Part shown: piece after piece, positions 13,458-18,680 of the stretch
How the letters are laid out: each line of letters begins with the position of its first letter
How positions within the stretch are numbered: the first letter of the stretch is position 1
NCBI GenBank assembly: GCA_002352285.1
Contig: DEIC01000134.1
Coordinates: 4,550-23,229, forward strand
Direction of reading: 5' to 3'
DNA from: Alphaproteobacteria bacterium UBA2784
GTDB taxonomy: Bacteria > Pseudomonadota > Alphaproteobacteria > Micropepsales > Micropepsaceae
DNA length: 18,680 bases
Translations under genes and position numbers: made by a program
Notes under the pieces: generated by a model
The model's input: the letters and a program-made list of their open reading frames with translations, nothing else
Database searches by the model: none
What the model was told of the DNA's origin: nothing

Positions 13458-16445
13458 TCACGATCCCTTCTGCCACCAGCCTTGACGCGCCGGGCGCGGC
13501 GGCGGCGGAGGTGCAGCAGGAACGATCTCGGCCTCGGGCTCAACCTCAGCCTCGATTTGCCGCTCGGCCTTCACCGCAACCGGCTCTGCAGGCTTGGGCG
13601 CTTCAATCACCGGCGCAGGAGCAGACTTGATGACGATGCTCTCTTCGCGGGGCGCAAATGCTTCGGCCACTGGCGCAGGCGGAACCTCCTCGCGCAGAGC
13701 AGGAAGATGCGGTTCCGGTTGCGGCACATGCGCAGGCTCTGGCGCCGCTTCGGCGGGCGCCTGCGAGCGACCGAACCCGAACAGCGACTTCAGAAGCCCG
13801 CGCGCAGTGCGCGGCTTGGGCGGGTCAGCGGCCAGCACCGGCGGGATCGGCGCATCCGCAATTTCGGGAAGCGGCGGCAAATCGTTGGCGGCCATGTCAT
13901 CGACCGGTTCCAGATCATCGCCCGCTTCATTGCCCGCTGCTTCGTTGCCGGCCATGGTCTGGAAGTCACGCCCGCCATCGCGACGGTTGCGCCGTCCACC
14001 GCGGCGGCCGCGCCGGCGGCGGCGATTGCCATTGCGATCATCCGCACCAGGGCCACGGTCTGCACCATTATCGTGCTCGATGCGCAGTCCCTCGCTCACG
14101 CCTTCATCAAGCGTGGTGTCGATCAGTTCCATACCGGTGGCGATCTCGCCATCAAGCGTGTGATCTATTACTGCCAGAGGATCGCTGGCATCGACCGAGT
14201 CAACGGCGACCGCCGGACGCGGTCCGCGCTGATCCCGATTGCCCTCGCGGTTGCTGTCGCGGTTGCCATCGCGTCCACCACGGCGGCGACGGCGATTGCG
14301 GCCACCCCGGCCTTCATTGCGCCCCTCACTCCGCCCCTCGTTGCGGCCCTCGTTGCGGCCTTCACGACGGCCTTGAGAGGCTTCGCGTGGCGCGCCCGCC
14401 TCATCGTCGCTGTCGTCATGCGCGCGCACGGCTTCATCGGGACGTTCATCCTCGCCGCTGCCCGCGTCGTCGTCGCCTGCGAGTGCTTCCGCCTCCAGCG
14501 CGGCATCGACATCGGCCATGTGCTGCGCCTGAGTGGCCGTCAGGCCCGTATCCGGGCGGCGCGCGCGATAGCCGGCCGGCGTGCCCGCTTCAATCTCGTG
14601 TTCGGCGCCAAAGAGTTCGGCGTCGGCCTCAACAAAGATCGGGAAGCCGCAGCGGTCCTCGATCTGCATCAGCTCAACGCGCTTGTGGTTGAGGATGTAG
14701 ATGGCAACCTCAGTCGGCACGGAAAGGGTGACGCCGCGCTCGCGGCCCAGCGACATGTCGTCCTCAATGGCGCGCAAGGCGCGCAGCGCGAGGCTCTCGA
14801 CCGAACGGATAAGGCCCGTGCCCGAGCAATGCGGACACGCAACCGTCGATCCCTCCACCACGCCCGGACGCAGGCGCTGGCGCGACATCTCCAGAAGCCC
14901 GAAGGGCGAGATGCGGCCGACCTGAATGCGCGCGCGGTCATTGCGCAGCGCGTCCTTCAGACGTTTCTCGACGGCGCGGTTGTTGCGCCCTTCTTCCATG
15001 TCGATGAAGTCGATGACGATGAGGCCCGCAAGATCGCGCAGGCGCACCTGACGCGCGGCTTCCTCTGCGGCTTCCAGATTGGTGCGAACCGCCGTGTCTT
15101 CGATATTGTGCTCGCGCGTGGAGCGACCCGAGTTCACGTCGATGGCAACCAGCGCTTCGGTCTGGTTGATGACGATATAGCCGCCCGACTTCAGCTGCAC
15201 TTTCGGATTGAACATCGAGTCAAGCTGGGACTCGACGCGGAAAGCCTGAAAGAGCGACGGCGAGCCGTCATAGCGCTTTACCAGATCAACCTGGCTCGGC
15301 ATCAGCATCTGCATGAAGGCGCGCGCCTCGCGCCAGCCGTGCTCGCCTTCGACCAGAATTTCGTCGATCTCTTTGGTCACAAGATCGCGGATGGAGCGCT
15401 TGATGAGGTTGCCCTCTTCATAGACGAGGGCAGGCGCAGCCGACCGGAAGGTGAGGTCGCGCACGCTGTCCCACAGCCGCATCAGATATTCATAGTCGCG
15501 GCGGATTTCCTGCTTGGTGCGCGAAGCGCCCGCCGTGCGGATGATGAGGCCCATGCCCTCTGGCACATCCAGTTCGTTGGCAGCTTCTTTCAGGCGCTTG
15601 CGGTCACCGGGATTGGCAATCTTGCGCGAAATCCCGCCGCCGCGCCCGCTGTTGGGCATCAGGACGCAATAGCGGCCTGCGAGTGAAAGATAGGTGGTCA
15701 GCGCCGCGCCTTTGGTGCCGCGCTCCTCTTTGACGACCTGCACCAGCAGGATCTGCCGCTTCTTGATGACTTCCTGAATTTTGTAGTTGCGGTTGAAGCG
15801 GACCTGCCTTGCGCGCGGCTCCTCCTCGTCCTCGCCCTCATCGTCGCTGGCTTCACCCTCGCTGACGGTTTCAGCAACGATGGGCTCAACCTCGACCTCG
15901 ATCAGTTCGCCGGCGGGCGCTTCCTGCGCCGTATCGCCATGATAGGCAGCGCCATCGGCCGAAAATTCGGGCTGGGGCTGCTGTGCGGCCTCAATACCGG
16001 GCTCGCCCTTTTCGTCGCCCTCATGGCTTTCGGGCGCATAGGAGGCGGGCGGCGTGGCGTCAGCGTGTTCGCTGGGAACACTCTCTGACGCTTCGGCAGT
16101 GGCAGGTTGCGGGGCCGCCTCATCATCATCGCGATAGCGGCGTGCCTCGCGCTCCTCATCGGCGCGCTGGGCGGCCTTGAGTGCCTGCCGGTCGGCGACC
16201 GGGATCTGGTAATAGTCCGGGTGAATTTCGCTGAAAGCGAGGAAGCCGTGGCGGTTGCCGCCATATTCCACAAAGCACGCCTGAAGCGACGGCTCTACGC
16301 GCGTCACCTTCGCAAGGAAGATATTGCCTTTAAGCGGTTTGCGGGCGGCAGACTCGAAATCGAATTCGTCAATCCGGTTGCCAGAGACCACCACAACCCG
16401 GGTCTCCTCCGGGTGGGTGGCATCGATCAGCATCTTCTTGGGCAT
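13458..16445 (-). CDS. rne: Ribonuclease E
   Basis: A 995-residue endoribonuclease that starts mRNA decay, processes rRNA and tRNA and scaffolds the degradosome. The S1 domain begins at about 38 (GNIFLAKVTRVEPSLQACF) and is split by an acidic, Glu/Pro-rich insertion at about 92-212, then resumes with RQVRFNRNYKIQEVIKKRQI. The catalytic metal ligands are D436 (VAIDVNSG) and D479 (LIVIDFIDME), spaced 43 residues apart exactly as D303 and D346 in E. coli. The zinc-link cysteines are C537 and C540 (ACPHCSGTG). Beyond about residue 640 the tail is disordered, with two Arg-rich blocks (693-743 and 804-826) and a conserved-looking RQGWWQKGS end. ATG 16445 has a GAGGAG site six bases upstream; the longer open frame to 16628 has no such support. 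Confidence 0.97.
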   Translation of the reverse strand: MPKKMLIDATHPEETRVVVVSGNRIDEFDFESAARKPLKGNIFLAKVTRVEPSLQACFVEYGGNRHGFLAFSEIHPDYYQIPVADRQALKAAQRADEEREARRYRDDDEAAPQPATAEASESVPSEHADATPPASYAPESHEGDEKGEPGIEAAQQPQPEFSADGAAYHGDTAQEAPAGELIEVEVEPIVAETVSEGEASDDEGEDEEEPRARQVRFNRNYKIQEVIKKRQILLVQVVKEERGTKGAALTTYLSLAGRYCVLMPNSGRGGGISRKIANPGDRKRLKEAANELDVPEGMGLIIRTAGASRTKQEIRRDYEYLMRLWDSVRDLTFRSAAPALVYEEGNLIKRSIRDLVTKEIDEILVEGEHGWREARAFMQMLMPSQVDLVKRYDGSPSLFQAFRVESQLDSMFNPKVQLKSGGYIVINQTEALVAIDVNSGRSTREHNIEDTAVRTNLEAAEEAARQVRLRDLAGLIVIDFIDMEEGRNNRAVEKRLKDALRNDRARIQVGRISPFGLLEMSRQRLRPGVVEGSTVACPHCSGTGLIRSVESLALRALRAIEDDMSLGRERGVTLSVPTEVAIYILNHKRVELMQIEDRCGFPIFVEADAELFGAEHEIEAGTPAGYRARRPDTGLTATQAQHMADVDAALEAEALAGDDDAGSGEDERPDEAVRAHDDSDDEAGAPREASQGRREGRNEGRNEGRSEGRNEGRGGRNRRRRRGGRDGNRDSNREGNRDQRGPRPAVAVDSVDASDPLAVIDHTLDGEIATGMELIDTTLDEGVSEGLRIEHDNGADRGPGADDRNGNRRRRRGRRGGRRNRRDGGRDFQTMAGNEAAGNEAGDDLEPVDDMAANDLPPLPEIADAPIPPVLAADPPKPRTARGLLKSLFGFGRSQAPAEAAPEPAHVPQPEPHLPALREEVPPAPVAEAFAPREESIVIKSAPAPVIEAPKPAEPVAVKAERQIEAEVEPEAEIVPAAPPPPPRPARQGWWQKGS
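14311..14370 (-). repeat. rne: Five 12-bp tandem units in the rne tail
   Basis: Units at 14311, 14323, 14335, 14347 and 14359 are variants of CCCTCGTTGCGG on the plus strand; the third and fourth are identical. They encode repeats of the four-residue motif EGRN/EGRS on the minus strand, within the first Arg-rich block of RNase E. Such repeats can change copy number by slippage without breaking the frame. Confidence 0.85.
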
Positions 16446-16990
16446 CGAAAACTCCTCTGAGCGCCAGCCTTGTGCCGCCCGGGCCGTCGGCGATACGCGC
16501 CGGTTTGGCAGGGGCAATGGCGGCTGCTCGTGATGTCGGGATGGGGTTGAAGGCGGTGGGCCCGCGCAAGCTGCGCGCACCGCCGGAAATCGTTCGGGTT
16601 GAATCCAGTCGGGTCTGGAAGCGCGCAAGCCCCGCCGTGCCCCAAGCAGCCCTGATAAGAGCGCCCGAGCCGGTCAGTGAACTTTGCACGTCCAAATTCA
16701 TCTTCTCCTCGCGACCTTTGCCCGGATGCGGCGCATGCGCACCGTTTTGGGGAAAGGCGGAACCGGTGAGGCTGCGTCAGGGGAGCTGTCCGGCCCGGAA
16801 AAGGGGGCGCCCGCCAAACGAGGGCTTGCAGAATCGCAAGACCTCACGCAGCAGAACATTCATACAGGCGCATTGGTTAAGCCTGCAACTGCAAATCGGG
16901 GTCACCAGACAGGGTGTTTGGTCATCTTCTGGCCGAAAAACGGCGGATAAGCTATGGAAATGGTTAATGCTTCCCGGGAGTGAGCGATCG
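16446..16990. other. Divergent rne/amidase intergenic region
   Basis: This 545-base stretch must hold the promoters of rne (minus) and the amidase (plus). The rne side is long enough for an extended 5' untranslated region, as in E. coli, where the rne leader mediates autoregulation. A small hairpin GCGCA-AGC-TGCGC lies near 16565. An overlapping minus-strand open frame starts at 16701 after GAGGAG (see findings). On the amidase side there is an eight-codon frame at 16954 (MEMVNASRE plus stop). I could not define -35/-10 boxes with confidence. Confidence 0.45.
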
Positions 16991-18229
16991 GTGCTGCAGC
17001 AATTCCAGCGCGCAAGGCTTTGGAGCCAGCTCGTGTGGGCGGGTCTGACCTTGCTTCTCGCAGCCTCTGGAACGGCGCAGGCCGAGACAATCGCGACCGG
17101 CACCCGGCTGGGTCAGCATGCTGAGCGCACGCGCTTTGTGGTCGATCTGTCGGGGCCGGTTGAGTACCGCATCTTTTCGCTCGCCGATCCCTATCGCATC
17201 GTCATCGAGCTTCCTGCCATCACCTGGCTGGTGCCGCGCGATGGCGCGATTTCGGGACGCGGCCTCGTCTCAGCCTATCGCTATGGCCAGTTCAGCGCCG
17301 CCCATTCGCGCATCGTGCTTGATCTGGCCGAGCCAGCCGAGATTGTCACCCATTTCACTATCCCTGCCGAGCAGGGCGGCGGTGTGCGTCTGGTGTTTGA
17401 TCTGAAACCCGCATCGCGCGAAAAATTTCTGGAGACCGCTGGCTGGCCCGCCGACTTGATGCCCGCACCTCCCGTCGCCATTGATGTGCCGCAGCCCGGC
17501 CAGATCGGCGACAGTGACGATGCGCTGGTGATCGTGATCGACCCCGGTCATGGCGGCGTTGATCCCGGCGCGACCAGCGCGTCAGGCCTCATCGAAAAGG
17601 ATGTCGTGCTCACCATGGCGCTGGCCCTGCGTGATGCCCTGCTCGCCGATGGCCGCCTGGACGTGCGTATGACGCGTGACGACGACCGCTTTCTTTCGCT
17701 GCAGGAGCGTGTTGCGATTGCCCGCGCGGCCAAGGCTGACCTTTTCATATCACTGCACGCCGACTCGGTGGGCCGGGGCAGGGTGCGCGGCGCATCGGTC
17801 TATACGCTGTCCGACAAGGCGATGAACGACGAGGCCGAAGCCCTCGCCCAGAGCGAGAATGCCGCTGACGTGATTGCGGGCGTCGAAATCCCGGAGGCGT
17901 CAAGCGACGTGTCCGGCATCCTGATCGAGCTGGCCCAGCGTGAGACGAAAAACCTTTCCATCAGCTTTGCCCAGACCGTGATCGGCGAACTGGGTCAGGC
18001 AACCAGCCTTCTGACCGACCCGCACCGCTACGCCGGGTTCCGTGTGCTGACGGCGCCCGATGTGCCCTCGGTGCTGATCGAGCTTGGCTTCCTTTCAAAC
18101 ACGGACGACGAGCAGTCACTCCAGTCCGCCGACTGGCAGGCGCGGGTGGCGGGCGCCATCAGCCGGGCAGCCACGACCTGGTTTGAGCGCCGGGCGGCAG
18201 GAACGCTGGGCGGTGTGGCCGCACCCTGA
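16991..18229 (+). CDS. amiC: N-acetylmuramoyl-L-alanine amidase (AmiC type)
   Basis: A 412-residue exported cell-wall hydrolase that cuts the amide bond between muramic acid and the stem peptide, acting in daughter-cell separation. A signal peptide ends TAQA at residue 31. An AMIN domain follows (about 33-138, RFVVDLSGPVEYRIFSLADP), then an Amidase_3 domain from about 178. Likely zinc ligands are H187 (DPGHGG), E202 (LIEKDVV) and H256 (SLHADS); the catalytic Glu is E364 (IELGFLSN). The segment at about 286-325 matches the position of the autoinhibitory helix of AmiB/AmiC, implying control by an activator such as an EnvC/LytM protein. GTG 16991 has GGGAG ten bases upstream; ATG 16967 is the alternative. 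Confidence 0.92.
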   Translation: MLQQFQRARLWSQLVWAGLTLLLAASGTAQAETIATGTRLGQHAERTRFVVDLSGPVEYRIFSLADPYRIVIELPAITWLVPRDGAISGRGLVSAYRYGQFSAAHSRIVLDLAEPAEIVTHFTIPAEQGGGVRLVFDLKPASREKFLETAGWPADLMPAPPVAIDVPQPGQIGDSDDALVIVIDPGHGGVDPGATSASGLIEKDVVLTMALALRDALLADGRLDVRMTRDDDRFLSLQERVAIARAAKADLFISLHADSVGRGRVRGASVYTLSDKAMNDEAEALAQSENAADVIAGVEIPEASSDVSGILIELAQRETKNLSISFAQTVIGELGQATSLLTDPHRYAGFRVLTAPDVPSVLIELGFLSNTDDEQSLQSADWQARVAGAISRAATTWFERRAAGTLGGVAAP

Positions 18230-18297
18230 GACCGCCTTGTGTGATGCGTTAACAACGTTTGGAAGTGATTTCGGATGGCCTCAAAGAGCCTGACGAC

Positions 18298-18316
18298 ATG
18301 GCCGGGAAAAGGCCAT
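18298..18316 (+). terminator. Small hairpin after the amidase gene
   Basis: ATGGCC (18298-18303) pairs with GGCCAT (18311-18316) around a GGGAAAA loop. It lies 69 bases after the stop. There is no T-tract, so terminator activity is uncertain. Confidence 0.25.
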
Positions 18317-18345
18317 ATTCATCGGGCTGGATGAGCGTGACTCAT

Positions 18346-18487
18346 GCCCTCTCCCCATGATTGGAATGGGGAGAGGGCGCGAGCGCTTGCGAGCGGGTGA
18401 TGGGTTTTCCGGGCAGTTGAGATGTTGAGGACTGCCCCCTCACGAAAATTGCTGCGCAATTTTCTGCTCTCCCCGAGGGGAGAGCAG
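18346..18487. repeat. Cluster of four hairpins, REP-like intergenic element
   Basis: Four inverted repeats follow one another. A perfect 13-bp stem is formed by 18346-18358 and 18366-18378 (GCCCTCTCCCCAT, 7-base loop). A 7-bp stem joins GGGCAGT 18411-18417 to ACTGCCC 18431-18437. A 9-bp stem joins GAAAATTGC 18444-18452 to 18456-18464. An 11-bp stem joins CTGCTCTCCCC 18464-18474 to 18477-18487. Both outer hairpins share a CTCTCCCC/GGGGAGAG core, which I recognise as common in alphaproteobacterial intergenic repeats. It could act as a terminator or mRNA stabiliser between amiC and the PBP gene. Confidence 0.7.
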
Positions 18488-18534
18488 AAGAAGGTGCAGG
18501 TGACGCGACGTACGTGTGACTCTGGCGGGGCGAT

Positions 18535-18680
18535 ATGCAGCGTTTTCTGAAAATCCTGAAATGGACCGGCATCAGCTTTGCCGGCCTCTTCATCGTGGGC
18601 GCCATCGGCATCACGATTTTTCTCTGGATTCTCTCGGAAGACCTGCCCGACACCGACAAGCTCGCCAACTACGAGCCGCC
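18535..18680 (+). CDS. Penicillin-binding protein 1A (class A), N-terminal start only
   Basis: Only the first 48 codons are in the window. The protein begins MQRFLKILKWTGISFAGLF, has one membrane segment (about 10-33), then LSEDLPDTDKLANYEPP, which matches the stretch just before the transglycosylase domain in class A penicillin-binding proteins (the usual pattern is LPD...L..YEPP). These enzymes polymerise and cross-link peptidoglycan from the inner membrane. GGCGGGG lies four bases before the ATG. The neighbouring amidase gene agrees with a cell-wall role. Catalytic motifs are beyond the right edge. Confidence 0.85.
   Translation, partial: MQRFLKILKWTGISFAGLFIVGAIGITIFLWILSEDLPDTDKLANYEP

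Noticed and set aside
13482..15686. 734-codon open frame on the plus strand opposite rne
   Set aside because: It is antisense to a secure RNase E gene, has an Arg/Ala-rich composition without domain motifs, and follows from the high GC third positions of rne.

Overview
The window reads as chromosomal DNA of a GC-rich alphaproteobacterium, probably near Caulobacterales/Hyphomonadaceae. The evidence is a free-standing NDUFA12-like complex I protein, a DUF2155 protein, a class II (B12-dependent) ribonucleotide reductase, and an RNase E with an acidic insertion in its S1 domain and an Arg-rich tail. The order PBP1A - amidase - RNase E - M48 protease - DsbA-like - [insert] - AroQ - AccB - AccC - Aat - DUF2155 - MlaD - NDUFA12 resembles, from memory, the conserved neighbourhood in Caulobacter relatives. 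The taxonomic placement is inference. No tRNA, rRNA, CRISPR array, insertion sequence or phage gene was seen.

Layout. At 1-1199 (minus) lies the N-terminal part of NrdJ, running off the left edge. At 1200-1830 is a long gene-free stretch holding a hairpin-rich nrdJ leader, two NrdR-box-like sites 31 bp apart, a DnaA-box match and a short inverted repeat. A single-domain response regulator follows at 1831-2358 (plus). NDUFA12, MlaD and DUF2155 lie on the plus strand (2487-4101) and converge, with a 10-nt overlap, on the minus-strand block aroQ-accB-accC-aat (4092-7056), whose genes are partly coupled by 4-nt overlaps. Together this block covers fatty acid precursor synthesis, the shikimate pathway and N-end-rule tagging.

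At 7222-10858 there is a plus-strand run: thiS-thiG (thiazole synthesis), then three ATGA-coupled genes. These encode a membrane-anchored arylsulfotransferase-like propeller, an 84-residue small envelope protein, and a PAPS-type cytoplasmic sulfotransferase. This cassette sits between aroQ and a dsbA-like gene and is the best candidate in the window for an undescribed small system. The dsbA-like gene (with a ScsC-type N-terminal segment), a periplasmic BepA-like M48/TPR protease and RNase E occupy 10855-16445 on the minus strand. A 545-bp divergent region separates rne from an AmiC-type amidase (plus), and a cluster of hairpins resembling an intergenic repeat precedes the start of a class A penicillin-binding protein at the right edge.

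Two details stand out. First, AroQ has Thr where the type II dehydroquinase family has a catalytic Asn. Second, the nrdJ promoter region appears to combine NrdR and DnaA sites.
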